A stretch of DNA of 32,637 nt from NCBI GenBank assembly GCA_026399755.1, contig JAPLQI010000023.1, positions 1-32,637 on the forward strand, in the 5' to 3' direction. The first letter of the stretch is position 1. Every line of letters starts with the position of its first letter. Below, piece after piece: positions 9,980 through 18,669 of the stretch. The notes under the pieces are model-generated. The model ran no database searches. It had not been told where the DNA came from and saw only the letters and a list, made by a program, of their open reading frames with translations. Origin of the DNA: Pseudomonadota bacterium. Lineage in GTDB: Bacteria > Pseudomonadota > Gammaproteobacteria > Burkholderiales > Chitinibacteraceae. Position numbers and translations under genes: made by a program.

Positions 9980-10008
9980 TTGTACAGAGGCGCTTATCGC
10001 TCTATGAA
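9980..10008 (+). promoter_or_regulatory. Likely sigma-70 promoter of the chemoreceptor gene
   Basis: TTGTAC (9980-9985) and TATGAA (10003-10008) have ideal 17-bp spacing and lie 40 bp before the start codon. No sigma-28 type element was seen. It is back to back with the dnaJ promoter. Confidence 0.45.
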
Positions 10009-10047
10009 TAAGTCAGCTCCCTTACACTTGCTTTGAAAAGGCATGTC

Positions 10048-11679
10048 ATGAACATCCTGAATCAATTTTCAATAGGCGGCAGATTACTTGCTGGCTTCTT
10101 ATTTTGTGCGCTTATTACCTTAATCCTGGGCGTACTTGGCTTTCATAGTGCAGCATCCATGCAAGCACTTACCAAGGATATGCACGACAATCAGCTGGTG
10201 CCCATTATGGATCTAGCCAATGCCAATAGGCAGGCGATTTATCATCACCGAGCCGTGTATGCGATTGCACTGGAAACCGATGATAATAAAATGGCCAAGC
10301 TTGAAGAAGGCATGAAAGCGAATGAAAGCAAGCAAAAAGAACTCCTAGATAAATACAGAGCCACCTCTTTAACCCCACCGGAAGTTGAGCTGCTCAAAAA
10401 AGTAGACGATCTGTGGCCCCGCTATATAGAAGCCACCAAACATGCGCTTGCAGCAGGAAAAGCCAACGATTTCAAGCTGGCCGCAGAGCTGATGTCTACC
10501 TCGGTAGCCGCCGCATTTCAACCCTATGACGATGCACTTAGTGCGCTGGTTGATCTGAATAAAAAAATATCCGATGAATCAATGACGATCAGCACTCAGG
10601 AGCTTGCCACAAGCAAAACCGAATCCACGTTTATCACCCTTATCGCAGTTGTACTTGCCATAGTTCTGGGGATGATCTTAACCAGAAGCATCACCACGCC
10701 CATCAGCCATGTGCGCCTGTCTTTAGAAAGAATCCGTGAAGGCAATTTAAGCGAGCACATTGATATAGAAGGCAAAGATGAGCTGGCAGCCATGCAAACC
10801 GATCTATTAAAAATGCAGAGTGATTTAAAAACCACCATTCAAAGCATAAATAACAACTGCACTGAGCTGGTTAGCATGGCTGGTTTGCTCGCCAGCGCCT
10901 CACAGCAAGTAGCGGTCAGCTCCCAAACCCAATCAGAAGCAGCCTCTTCATCCGCGGCCGGAGTGGAAGAGCTAACTGTCAGTATTGATAGCGTTTCCTC
11001 TAGCGCCAGCGAGGCCAATCAGCAGGCTCATGATGCAGGGCTGCTGGCAAATTCTGGTAGCGAAGAAGTCAAAAAATCGAACTCACTGATTGATAATGTT
11101 TTAGAAAACGTCAACAGCACCGGCACACAGATTGCCAGCCTAGAGCAAAGCTCTACCCATATTGGCAATATCGCCACTGTGATTAAAGATGTAGCCGATC
11201 AAACCAATTTACTCGCCCTAAATGCCGCCATTGAAGCGGCCCGCGCAGGGGAACAAGGCCGTGGTTTTGCCGTGGTGGCCGATGAAGTACGTAAACTGGC
11301 AGAGCGCACCACCAGCTCGGCGCAAGAAATCACGGGCATGATCCAGACCATCCAACAAGGCACCCGCGCAGCAGTCAGCGGCATGCAATCGAGCCAGCAA
11401 AGCGTAAGCCAGGTTTCTACTGCATCAGAGCGCACCAATCAGGTGATGGAGCAAATTAAAACGGGCTCGTCCAAGGTGCAAACCTCAATTAACGATATCG
11501 CCTCCGCCCTAGCTCAACAGCGCGCAGTCAGTACAGATCTGGCACAGAATGTAGAGCGCATCGCACAGATGGCCGAGGAAAACCGCGCCGCAGTAGAAGA
11601 AGTCGCCAATTCATCCGGCAAATTGGTGCAACTGGCTAATGGCCTGAAGCAATCGATCAGCCGATTTAAGCTGGCTTAA
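10048..11679 (+). CDS. Methyl-accepting chemotaxis protein
   Basis: The 543-residue transmembrane chemoreceptor signals through CheW/CheA. A first membrane helix lies at about residues 11-32, followed by a four-helix-bundle periplasmic sensor (4HB_MCP; about 33-185). A second helix (about 190-211) leads to a HAMP domain, then the cytoplasmic signalling domain. The hairpin tip reads [20 protein letters not shown], continuing [18 protein letters not shown]. No CheR/CheB-docking pentapeptide is visible at the C-terminus. The ligand cannot be predicted. The start ATG has AAGG 6 bp upstream; a TTG five codons earlier is less likely. The gene lies on the plus strand between the minus-strand dnaJ and dnaK, an unusual position. 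Confidence 0.95.
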   Translation: MNILNQFSIGGRLLAGFLFCALITLILGVLGFHSAASMQALTKDMHDNQLVPIMDLANANRQAIYHHRAVYAIALETDDNKMAKLEEGMKANESKQKELLDKYRATSLTPPEVELLKKVDDLWPRYIEATKHALAAGKANDFKLAAELMSTSVAAAFQPYDDALSALVDLNKKISDESMTISTQELATSKTESTFITLIAVVLAIVLGMILTRSITTPISHVRLSLERIREGNLSEHIDIEGKDELAAMQTDLLKMQSDLKTTIQSINNNCTELVSMAGLLASASQQVAVSSQTQSEAASSSAAGVEELTVSIDSVSSSASEANQQAHDAGLLANSGSEEVKKSNSLIDNVLENVNSTGTQIASLEQSSTHIGNIATVIKDVADQTNLLALNAAIEAARAGEQGRGFAVVADEVRKLAERTTSSAQEITGMIQTIQQGTRAAVSGMQSSQQSVSQVSTASERTNQVMEQIKTGSSKVQTSINDIASALAQQRAVSTDLAQNVERIAQMAEENRAAVEEVANSSGKLVQLANGLKQSISRFKLA

Positions 11680-11712
11680 ATCTTGCTTGTAAGGGGCGTA
11701 CTCGAAGCTTCT

Positions 11713-11742
11713 GAGGGCGATGGTTTTGTCGCCCTCCGTTTT
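11713..11742 (+). terminator. Intrinsic terminator of the chemoreceptor gene
   Basis: GAGGGCGA (11713-11720) pairs perfectly with TCGCCCTC (11729-11736), followed by CGTTTTA. It lies 34 bp after the stop codon. Confidence 0.85.
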
Positions 11743-11830
11743 ATAGGGTGCAAAACGCCGGAGGCGTTACGCACCGCGGCAATACCACGGCATAACGGTG
11801 CGCAAGAAAAGCGACTTGCACACCCTATAA
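11741..11830. repeat. TATAGGGTG-type palindromic intergenic repeat, copy 1
   Basis: A 90-bp element with perfect 10-bp terminal inverted repeats (TTATAGGGTG and CACCCTATAA). Internal blocks GCAAAACGCC, TTACGCACCG and CGGTGCGCAAGAAAAGCG recur in the element after aceB. It abuts the chemoreceptor terminator. Confidence 0.8.
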
Positions 11831-11850
11831 AAGCCTAAATTTATTCCCTC

Positions 11851-11887
11851 TTTGAAACAAAACAGGCCCGCATCAGCGGGCCTGTTT
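11851..11887 (-). terminator. Intrinsic terminator, probably of the grpE-dnaK transcript
   Basis: AAACAGGCCCGC (11860-11871) pairs perfectly with GCGGGCCTGTTT (11876-11887) across a 4-base loop. A T-rich tract follows on the minus strand. It is about 180 bp past the dnaK stop codon; a 150-bp palindrome fills most of the gap. Confidence 0.8.
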
Positions 11888-11908
11888 CATTTAAATAAGC
11901 TAGCAGCC

Positions 11909-12058
11909 TGTCGGACTTAAGACTGATCTACTGCGGAAAAGCCGGATTTGGCCAGCTTTCACGCATTTTCTCGTTGAATAGCCAGCTATTCGCCTCAAAA
12001 ATCCGTGAAAGCTGACTCAAACCGGACTTCTCCTCGCAACGATCGCTTAAGTCCGACA
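11909..12058. mobile_element. 150-bp nested palindrome, MITE-like element
   Basis: The element is bounded by perfect 13-bp inverted repeats (TGTCGGACTTAAG at 11909-11921; complement at 12046-12058). Inside are an 11-bp pair (CAGCTTTCACG 11953-11963 with CGTGAAAGCTG 12004-12014), a partial CCGG-containing pair and a tip hairpin GAATAG/CTATTC (11976-11991). It has no coding capacity. This is the form of a miniature inverted-repeat element or a large REP-type unit. It sits between the dnaK stop codon and its terminator. No clear target duplication is visible. Confidence 0.65.
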
Positions 12059-12069
12059 AGCTACGGGGC

Positions 12070-13964
12070 TTATTTATCTTTTACTTCGGTGAATTCAGCA
12101 TCAACCACATTGCCGTCATCTTTCTTGGCTTCAGCTTCAGGGCCAGCACCTGCGGCCGCGCCTGCTGCAGCACCGTCGGTTGGTTGAGCGTACATTTGCT
12201 CAGCTAACTTGTGTGATGCTTCGGTCAGGGTTGCTGTTGCCGCTTCAATTTTTTCTTTGTCGTCAGAGTGGTCTTTCAGTACCAGCTCAACTTCGGCCAT
12301 AGCAGCTTCGATTTTGGCTTTTTCGTCTGCACCAATTTTTTCGCCAAATTCAGCCAGTGATTTTTTAACTGAGTGAACCATGCCGTCAGCTTGGTTGCGA
12401 GCCGCTACTAATTCGGACAATTTCTTGTCTTCTTCAGCATTCATTTCTGCATCGCGAACCATCGCTTCGATTTCAGCTTCGGACAAACCGCTAGAAGCTT
12501 GAATACGTGCAAGATACCGTTAGCATCAATATCAAAAGTCACTTCAACTTGTGGCACACCGCGTGCTGCTGGCGGGATATCGCCCAAGTTAAATTGGCCA
12601 AGGCTCTTGTTTGCAGATGCTTTTTCGCGCTCACCTTGCAATACATGGATGGTCACTGCAGTTTGGTTGTCTTCTGCTGTCGAGAATACTTGCGATGCCT
12701 TTGTAGGGATCGTGGTGTTTTTCTTGATCAGCTTTGTCAAGATGCCGCCCATGGTTTCAATACCTAGGGACAACGGTGTTACATCCAGCAGCAATACGTC
12801 AGTACGATCCCCTGACAATACTGAGCCTTGCAGAGCAGCGCCAACAGCAACCGCTTCGTCTGGATTCACATCGCGACGCGCTTCTTTACCGAAGAATTCT
12901 TTAACTTTATCTTGCACCATAGGCATACGGGTCTGACCGCCAACCAAGATAATGTCATCGATATCAGTAATTTTCAGGCCAGCGTCTTGCAGAGCAATGC
13001 GGCAAGGCTCGATGGTGCGTGCTACTAAATCTTCAACCAAGCTTTCGTACTTAGCACGGGTGATTTTCAGTGTTAAGTGCTTAGGACCTGTTGCATCCAT
13101 GGTCACGTAAGGCAGGTTGATTTCTGTAGTTGTCGTAGAAGACAGCTCAATCTTGGCTTTTTCTGCCGCTTCTTTCAGGCGTTGCAGCGCCATCACATCT
13201 TGTTTCAGATTGATGCCGGTGTCTTTCTTGAATTCGTCGATGATGAAATCAATGATGCGTTGATCGAAATCTTCACCACCCAAGAATGTATCGCCGTTTG
13301 TAGCCAACACTTCAAATTGCTTGTCGCCGTCTACATCGGCAATTTCGATAATCGAAACGTCGAATGTACCGCCACCCAAATCGTAAACAACGATCTTGCT
13401 GTCGCCTTTTTCGTGCTTGTCCATACCAAAGGCAAGCGCAGCAGCGGTTGGCTCATTGATAATGCGCTTTACATCGAGGCCAGCAATACGGCCAGCGTCT
13501 TTAGTCGCTTGGCGTTGTGCATCGTTAAAGTAAGCAGGAACAGTCACAACCGCTTCGGTTACTTCTTCGCCGAGGTAGTCTTCAGCGGTTTTTTTCATTT
13601 TGCGTAGTACTTCTGCGGAGATTTGCGGTGGCGCCATTTTTTTGTCGCGAACCGAGATCCATGCGTCACCGTTGTCGGCTTTAACGATGGAGAAAGGCAT
13701 CAAGTCGATGTCTTTTTGTACTTCTTTATCTTCAAACTTGCGGCCGATCAAACGCTTTACCGCGTACAAAGTATTTTTTGGGTTTGTTACAGCCTGGCGC
13801 TTAGCCGGCGCACCAACCAGAATCTCACCATCTTCTTGGTAAGCAATAATGGAAGGCGTAGTACGTGTACCTTCTGCGTTTTCAATTACCTTAGGCTGAC
13901 CGTTTTCAAATACGGCCACACAAGAATTTGTTGTACCTAAGTCAATACCAATCATCTTTGCCAT
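12070..13964 (-). pseudogene. dnaK: Chaperone protein DnaK (Hsp70), interrupted by an out-of-frame deletion
   Basis: DnaK is the ATP-driven Hsp70 chaperone. The first 487 codons are intact: nucleotide-binding domain with [29 protein letters not shown] and [10 protein letters not shown], then the beta-sandwich substrate domain to ANGILHV. Normal DnaK continues with about 14 residues like SAKDKATGKENKIT. Here these are missing and the frame changes at about 12502-12506. The first frame then runs 20 unrelated residues to a stop, while the lid domain and acidic tail (ending [12 protein letters not shown]) continue in the other frame to 12070. The two parts total 631 residues; adding 14 restores the usual 640-645, so the lesion equals a loss of about 43 bp. 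It could be a true mutation or an assembly error; an intact second copy may exist elsewhere. Confidence 0.93.
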
Positions 13965-14028
13965 TTTTAATTTTTCCTTATTTGCTCGCAGCTAATAGTG
14001 CCGCGGTAAATTAACAACCATGTTCACA

Positions 14029-14056
14029 AAGTGGGGATGCGCTGAGCATTTTCAAG
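14029..14056 (-). promoter_or_regulatory. Sigma-32-like promoter directly before dnaK
   Basis: On the minus strand CTTGAA (14051-14056) and CCCCACTT (14029-14036) are 14 bp apart, about 65 bp upstream of dnaK. The -35 is perfect and the -10 differs from CCCCATNT at one position. It gives dnaK its own heat-shock start within the 132-bp gap after grpE. Confidence 0.7.
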
Positions 14057-14096
14057 AGGGCTTTTTTAAAACCTCCCCCACTACAAACCGTATTTT

Positions 14097-14624
14097 TTAC
14101 TTCGCTGCTGCAACCATCACCATCGCAGGGCGAATCACGCGGCCGGCTAGCTCGTAGCCTTTTTGCATGACTTGCACGACGGTATTGGCTTCTGCATCAC
14201 TTGGCACCATTGCAATCGCTTGGTGCTTGTGCGGATCTAATTTGTCACCCATTGGGTTGATTTCAAGTAAATGGGATTTTTCAAATGCAGCAACTAGCTG
14301 TTTTAAAGTGAGTTCAACGCCGTTTTTCAGCGCTTCTACCTCACCAGTCTGATCAGCCAGCGCCATTTCTAGTGAATCTTTTACGGCCAACAGCTCAATA
14401 GCAAATTTCTCAACCGCAAATTTGCGGGCTTTGTCGACTTCTTCAAGCGAGCGTCGGCGATTATTTTCGGCTTCGGCCTTGGCATAGAGCACGTCTTGAC
14501 GGGCTTTTTCAATATCTAAAGCAGCAGCAGCCAATTGCTCTTCCAGCGAATTTTCGGTGCTTTCAACGACAGCCTCAACGGCTGCATCTAGATTGGTCTG
14601 CTCTTGTACGTTTTCATTACTCAT
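14097..14624 (-). CDS. grpE: Nucleotide exchange factor GrpE
   Basis: GrpE releases ADP from DnaK and so completes the Hsp70 cycle. The 175-residue protein has an acidic N-terminus, a long coiled-coil helix (about 30-95, with [19 protein letters not shown]) and the C-terminal beta domain carrying the signature ([14 protein letters not shown] to [17 protein letters not shown]). The length is usual (about 170-200). The ATG has GGAG 8 bp upstream. It precedes dnaK on the same strand by 132 bp, and a near-consensus sigma-32 promoter lies just upstream. Confidence 0.97.
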   Translation of the reverse strand: MSNENVQEQTNLDAAVEAVVESTENSLEEQLAAAALDIEKARQDVLYAKAEAENNRRRSLEEVDKARKFAVEKFAIELLAVKDSLEMALADQTGEVEALKNGVELTLKQLVAAFEKSHLLEINPMGDKLDPHKHQAIAMVPSDAEANTVVQVMQKGYELAGRVIRPAMVMVAAAK

Positions 14625-14663
14625 CAGGAACTCCAGTCAAACTTATTTCAAACATGCAAGGGC

Positions 14664-14691
14664 AGATGGGGTTATCACCTTGCATTTCAAG
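14664..14691 (-). promoter_or_regulatory. Sigma-32 heat-shock promoter of grpE
   Basis: On the minus strand CTTGAAA (-35, 14685-14691) and CCCCATCT (-10, 14664-14671) match the RpoH consensus; CTTGAA and the -10 are 14 bp apart. It lies about 40 bp before the grpE start codon. Confidence 0.88.
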
Positions 14692-15171
14692 TGCATTGAG
14701 TAGAAGACAATGACAAACATGCCCTACTTACTAAAGGTAAAAACTCGTTTTACCGTTTAAAACAAAAAAATGAGCAACTTAATCCATGTTTAGGGGTCTA
14801 CTTCATAGCAGATGTATCAATAAATACACTATTTTTTTCTACCCTTTTTCCCGGCCAGCAGCGCTATTCATCATGTAGCTGACAAATATAAATTTATAAA
14901 AAACTACATTAATCGATTAAATCGACACTTTATGCCATTAAAACAGTCGTTTAAAGCAATAAAAATTCAAACGTCATTATCTTTTGTTTTCAAAGACTTA
15001 ATTACCATTCGTTGACTAAATACTTACGGGTCAAAAAGTACATGAAAGTCCCAATATGTAGTGAATTATTACTAACTACAATTCAATGGTGCACTGCAAA
15101 ATAATTCTGCAACACGACTACCACATGCTTTACTTAAACATGCAGCCCATCACCCTCTAGGGAGTATTGTT
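14692..15171. other. AT-rich intergenic region between grpE and aceA
   Basis: About 480 bp without a gene. The aceA side must hold its promoter, but no hexamer pair stands out: TTGACT at about 15013 has no good -10 partner. Two CTGCAA words spaced 12-13 bp apart (about 15095-15113) lie upstream of aceA and might form a regulator site. The aceA ribosome binding site AGGGAG is at 15159-15164. No small ORF with coding character was found. Confidence 0.5.
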
Positions 15172-16452
15172 ATGAGTACAAAGGAACAAAAGATCGCCGC
15201 CATCCAGCAAGACTGGGACACTAATCCACGCTGGAAAGGCATCACCCGCCCTTATACCGCTGCAGACGTTGAGCGCCTGCGTGGCAATGTGCAAGTCGAG
15301 CACACATTAGCCCGCCGTGGCGCAGAAAAGCTGTGGTCCTTAGTTAACGAAACACCCTATGTGCATGCTTTAGGCGCCCTAACCGGCAACCAAGCGATGC
15401 AACAAGTTAAAGCAGGCCTGAAAGCCATCTACCTTTCAGGCTGGCAAGTTGCCGCTGATGCAAACATCGCTGGCGAAATGTATCCAGACCAATCGCTTTA
15501 CCCAGCGAACTCGGTTCCTCTGGTGGTGCGCCGCATCAATAATGCGCTGACCCGTGCCGACCAGATCAATCACGCCGAAGGCGACGACAGCATCGATTTC
15601 TTTGCCCCTATCGTAGCCGATGCAGAAGCCGGCTTTGGCGGCGTACTGAACGCACACGAGCTGATGAAATCCATGATCGAAGCCGGTGCTGCCGGTGTTC
15701 ACTTTGAAGACCAGCTGGCCTCAGTTAAAAAATGTGGCCACATGGGCGGCAAGGTATTGGTGCCAACGCGTGAAGCTGTAGAAAAACTGGTTGCAGCGCG
15801 TTTTGCTGCCGACATCATGGGCGTGCCAACGCTAGTTGTCGCACGTACCGACGCAGAAGCGGCTGATTTGCTGACCTCCGATGTAGACGCCAACGACAAA
15901 CCGTTTTGTACCGGCGAGCGCACACCAGAAGGCTTCTACAAAACGACGCCGGGCTTGGAACAAGCCATTAGCCGTGGCCTTGCCTATGCGCCTTACGCTG
16001 ATTTGATTTGGTGTGAAACCGGCAAGCCGGACTTGGAATACGCACGTAAATTTGCCTCTGCAATTCATGCTCAGTTCCCAGGCAAATTGCTAGCTTATAA
16101 CTGCTCGCCGTCGTTTAACTGGAAGAAAAACTTGGACGACGCCACCATCGCGACCTTCCAAGCTGAGCTGGGCAAGATGGGCTACAAATTCCAGTTCATC
16201 ACACTGGCGGGCTTCCACGCGCTGAACTACGGCATGTTTAACCTCGCCCACGGCTACGCCCGCCGCGGCATGAGTGCCTTTGTTGAGCTGCAAGAAGCCG
16301 AATTCGCCGCCGCCGACCGTGGCTTTACCGCGGTGAAACATCAGCGTGAAGTAGGCACAGGCTACTTTGATGCGGTCACGCAAGTGATCCAGCAAGGCCA
16401 GTCTTCTACCACCGCGCTGAAAGGCTCGACCGAAGAAGAACAGTTCCACTAA
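15172..16452 (+). CDS. aceA: Isocitrate lyase
   Basis: The enzyme cleaves isocitrate to glyoxylate and succinate, the first step of the glyoxylate shunt used for growth on acetate or fatty acids. The 426-residue protein is the typical short bacterial type. The active-site signature [11 protein letters not shown] (about 184-194) holds the catalytic Cys, and the metal-binding segment [11 protein letters not shown] is at about 146-156. [11 protein letters not shown] is near 309-319. The ATG is placed by AGGGAG 7 bp upstream. Malate synthase follows on the same strand 154 bp later, with a palindromic repeat between them. Confidence 0.97.
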   Translation: MSTKEQKIAAIQQDWDTNPRWKGITRPYTAADVERLRGNVQVEHTLARRGAEKLWSLVNETPYVHALGALTGNQAMQQVKAGLKAIYLSGWQVAADANIAGEMYPDQSLYPANSVPLVVRRINNALTRADQINHAEGDDSIDFFAPIVADAEAGFGGVLNAHELMKSMIEAGAAGVHFEDQLASVKKCGHMGGKVLVPTREAVEKLVAARFAADIMGVPTLVVARTDAEAADLLTSDVDANDKPFCTGERTPEGFYKTTPGLEQAISRGLAYAPYADLIWCETGKPDLEYARKFASAIHAQFPGKLLAYNCSPSFNWKKNLDDATIATFQAELGKMGYKFQFITLAGFHALNYGMFNLAHGYARRGMSAFVELQEAEFAAADRGFTAVKHQREVGTGYFDAVTQVIQQGQSSTTALKGSTEEEQFH

Positions 16453-16457
16453 GACTC

Positions 16458-16582
16458 AAAACCCAAGTCTTAAAACACGGAGATAAGGAGAACACGGAGA
16501 ACCACGGAGAAAACATCTATCCTTGGTTTTCTCCGTGAAACTCTGTGTCCTCCGTGCCCTCTGTGTTTCAAGGTTTGGGTTT
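16458..16582. repeat. Palindromic CACGGAGAAAAC-type intergenic repeat between aceA and aceB
   Basis: A central perfect 12-bp inverted repeat (CACGGAGAAAAC at 16503-16514; GTTTTCTCCGTG at 16526-16537) is surrounded by further imperfect complementarity to outer AAACCCAA and TTGGGTTT. The left arm contains repeated ACACGGAGA words. One arm recurs at 8490-8560. The hairpin could act as a partial terminator or mRNA stabiliser between the two glyoxylate genes. Confidence 0.8.
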
Positions 16583-16606
16583 CCCCCTAATGCTAAGGGA
16601 TAAACC

Positions 16607-18193
16607 ATGACAACCACGCTTGCAGGTATTCGAGTTCTCGGCCATATCAGCCCTGCTTTTGCCCCTATTCTTACTCCCGATGCGCTGGCTTTTTTAGCCG
16701 AGCTGCACCGCAGCTTTGAGCCGCGCCGCCGTGAGCTGATGGCCGCCCGTACCGCGCGCCAAGCACGGCTAGATGCCGGTGAAGTGCCCGATTTCCTAGC
16801 TGATACCCAGCATATTCGTGATGGCAACTGGAGCATCTCTGCCCTACCCGCCGATTTGCTTGACCGTCGCACCGAAATCACTGGCCCCGTTGAGCGCAAG
16901 ATGATGATTAATGCGCTTAATTCCGGCGCTAAATCGTTTATGGCCGATTTTGAAGATTCCAATACGCCCACTTGGGAAAACCAAGTTGAAGGCCAGATCA
17001 ATGTAAAAGACGCCTATCGTAAAGAGCTGTCTTTTACCTCCCCGGAAGGCAAGCAATACACATTAAATGATGAAATTTCCACGCTAATTCTGCGCCCGCG
17101 TGGCTGGCATTTGATGGAAAAACACATCGAAGTCGACGGCGAAATCATCTCTGGCTCGCTGTTTGATTTTGGCTTGGCCGTATTTCACAATCTGAAATAC
17201 CGCCTTAGCCAAGGCACATCGTGCTATTTCTATCTGCCCAAAATGGAATCCCATTTAGAAGCTCGCCTCTGGAATGATGTATTTACATGGGCCGAAGCAG
17301 AGTTGGCCGCGCCGCACGGCTGCATCAAGGGCACGGTACTGATCGAAACCATTTTGGCCGCTTTTGAGATGGACGAAATCCTCTACGAGCTGCGTGAACA
17401 CTCCGCAGGGCTGAATGCCGGACGCTGGGATTACATCTTTAGCTGCATTAAGAAATTCCGTACCAACACCGACTTCTGCCTTGCCAATCGCAGCTTAATC
17501 ACCATGACCGTGCCGTTTATGCGCGCTTATTCCTTGCTGCTAATTAAAACCTGCCACCACCGCAAGGCACCTGCGATGGGCGGCATGAGCGCGGTGATTC
17601 CAATCAAGAATGACGAGGCGGCCAATGAAAAAGCCATGCAGCAAGTCCGCGCAGATAAAGAGCGTGATGCCGCAGATGGCTACGATGGCGGTTGGGTGGC
17701 TCACCCCGGCTTAGTAGCAATCGCTCAAGCCGCTTGGGACCCAATTCTTGGCGACAAGCCCAATCAAATCAGCAAGCAACGCCCTGATGTCAGCGTGATA
17801 GCTAGTGATTTGCTGAATTTCCAACCTGAAGCGCCAATTACCGAGGCCGGTTTACGCGGCAATATCAGCGTAGGCGTGCAATATTTGGCCGCATGGATTT
17901 CTGGCCTAGGCTGCGTGCCGATTCATAATCTAATGGAAGACGCCGCCACCGCCGAAATCAGCCGCTCGCAAATCTGGCAATGGATCAGATCCCCTAAGGG
18001 TGTACTGGACGATGGTCGCAAAGTTAGCAAGGAGCTGTTCCGCCAGTGGCTGCCAGAGGAAGTTGCCAAGATCCACACCACCGGCCGCTTTAGCAGCACG
18101 CTGGATGAGGCCGCAATCATGTTTGATGAACTCACCACCAGCGAGGATTTCGTCGAATTTCTAACCTTGCCCGGCTACGATAGGTTGAAATAA
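16607..18193 (+). CDS. aceB: Malate synthase A
   Basis: The enzyme condenses glyoxylate with acetyl-CoA to give malate, completing the glyoxylate shunt. The 528-residue length fits isoform A (about 530; the G form is about 720). Visible family blocks include [16 protein letters not shown] (about 104-119), [29 protein letters not shown], the catalytic region [20 protein letters not shown], and the late [17 protein letters not shown] lies 5 bp before the ATG. It lies on the same strand as aceA and is probably co-regulated, though the intervening repeat may uncouple the two. Confidence 0.97.
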   Translation: MTTTLAGIRVLGHISPAFAPILTPDALAFLAELHRSFEPRRRELMAARTARQARLDAGEVPDFLADTQHIRDGNWSISALPADLLDRRTEITGPVERKMMINALNSGAKSFMADFEDSNTPTWENQVEGQINVKDAYRKELSFTSPEGKQYTLNDEISTLILRPRGWHLMEKHIEVDGEIISGSLFDFGLAVFHNLKYRLSQGTSCYFYLPKMESHLEARLWNDVFTWAEAELAAPHGCIKGTVLIETILAAFEMDEILYELREHSAGLNAGRWDYIFSCIKKFRTNTDFCLANRSLITMTVPFMRAYSLLLIKTCHHRKAPAMGGMSAVIPIKNDEAANEKAMQQVRADKERDAADGYDGGWVAHPGLVAIAQAAWDPILGDKPNQISKQRPDVSVIASDLLNFQPEAPITEAGLRGNISVGVQYLAAWISGLGCVPIHNLMEDAATAEISRSQIWQWIRSPKGVLDDGRKVSKELFRQWLPEEVAKIHTTGRFSSTLDEAAIMFDELTTSEDFVEFLTLPGYDRLK

Positions 18194-18197
18194 GGGG

Positions 18198-18272
18198 TAT
18201 AGGGTGTGCAAGTCGTTTTGTCTTGCGCACCGTTTTTCGGTGCGCAACGACTGCGTCGTTGTACACCCTATA
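18198..18272. repeat. TATAGGGTG-type palindromic intergenic repeat, copy 2
   Basis: A 75-bp element with perfect 10-bp terminal inverted repeats (TATAGGGTGT at 18198-18207; ACACCCTATA at 18263-18272). A perfect 10-bp inner stem (TTGCGCACCG at 18223-18232; CGGTGCGCAA at 18238-18247) encloses a T5 loop. It begins 4 bp after the aceB stop codon and shares its ends and core with 11741-11830. Confidence 0.85.
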
Positions 18273-18320
18273 AACACCGATTCACCCAATGCAATAAGCT
18301 TAAGTTGATAGGATTGGGTA

Positions 18321-18420
18321 TGGGGTGGGTAAGTTTTTTGCTCACCCTATAAGTGGCTTGTCTCTTATTGAGGAACGCAGTTTCGTAGGGTGTGCAAGCC
18401 GCTATTCTTACGCACCACGG
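18321..18420. repeat. Partial copies of the TATAGGGTG-type repeat, copy 3
   Basis: CACCCTATAAGTGGC (about 18343) and GTAGGGTGTGCAAGCCGC (about 18386-18403), followed by TTCTTACGCACCACGG, match the ends and core of copies 1 and 2. They are rearranged, with the CACCCTATA end facing outward. This looks like a decayed or nested element. The remaining AT-rich stretch to 18669 carries no gene. Confidence 0.6.
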
Positions 18421-18496
18421 TTTAAATATTCTGCTTCCTAATTTAATCAAAAACATTCCGCATTTATTGTTTATTCGCAAAGATCAAAAAACAATT

Positions 18497-18526
18497 AAGG
18501 CATTAAATAGATAATTGCCTTTTTTC
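18497..18526 (+). terminator. Terminator-like hairpin between aceB and the adenosine deaminase gene
   Basis: AAGGCA (18497-18502) pairs with TGCCTT (about 18516-18521) and a T run follows. The stem is short and AT-rich. It could end transcripts running through from aceB. Confidence 0.4.
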
Positions 18527-18633
18527 TAACATGACTTTACCCACATCAATATATCCATATTAATAAACAACGCTCCAATTTAAAAAATTGCAAGCTCTCT
18601 AACACCCTATTCATCTATCCTTTTATTGCAGCC

Positions 18634-18639
18634 TATAAT
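18634..18639 (+). promoter_or_regulatory. -10 element of the adenosine deaminase gene
   Basis: A perfect TATAAT lies 30 bp before the start codon. The -35 region (around TTCATC) is weak. Confidence 0.45.
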
Positions 18640-18669
18640 TCGGCATTACACTCATAAAAGATGATCTAG

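Noticed and set aside
12480-12530. Programmed ribosomal frameshift in dnaK
   Set aside because: About 14 conserved residues are missing at the frame change and no slippery sequence is seen, so a deletion explains it better.
13077-13607. 176-codon plus-strand ORF opposite dnaK
   Set aside because: It lies fully antisense to the conserved DnaK ATPase region; long antisense frames are a usual by-product of dnaK codon use.
15090-15115. CTGCAA direct repeat before aceA as a defined regulator site
   Set aside because: Two short words are not enough to name a regulator; kept only as a remark in the region entry.
16456-17001. 181-codon minus-strand ORF across the aceA-aceB gap
   Set aside because: It covers the palindromic repeat and the antisense of aceB; the encoded protein has no recognisable features.
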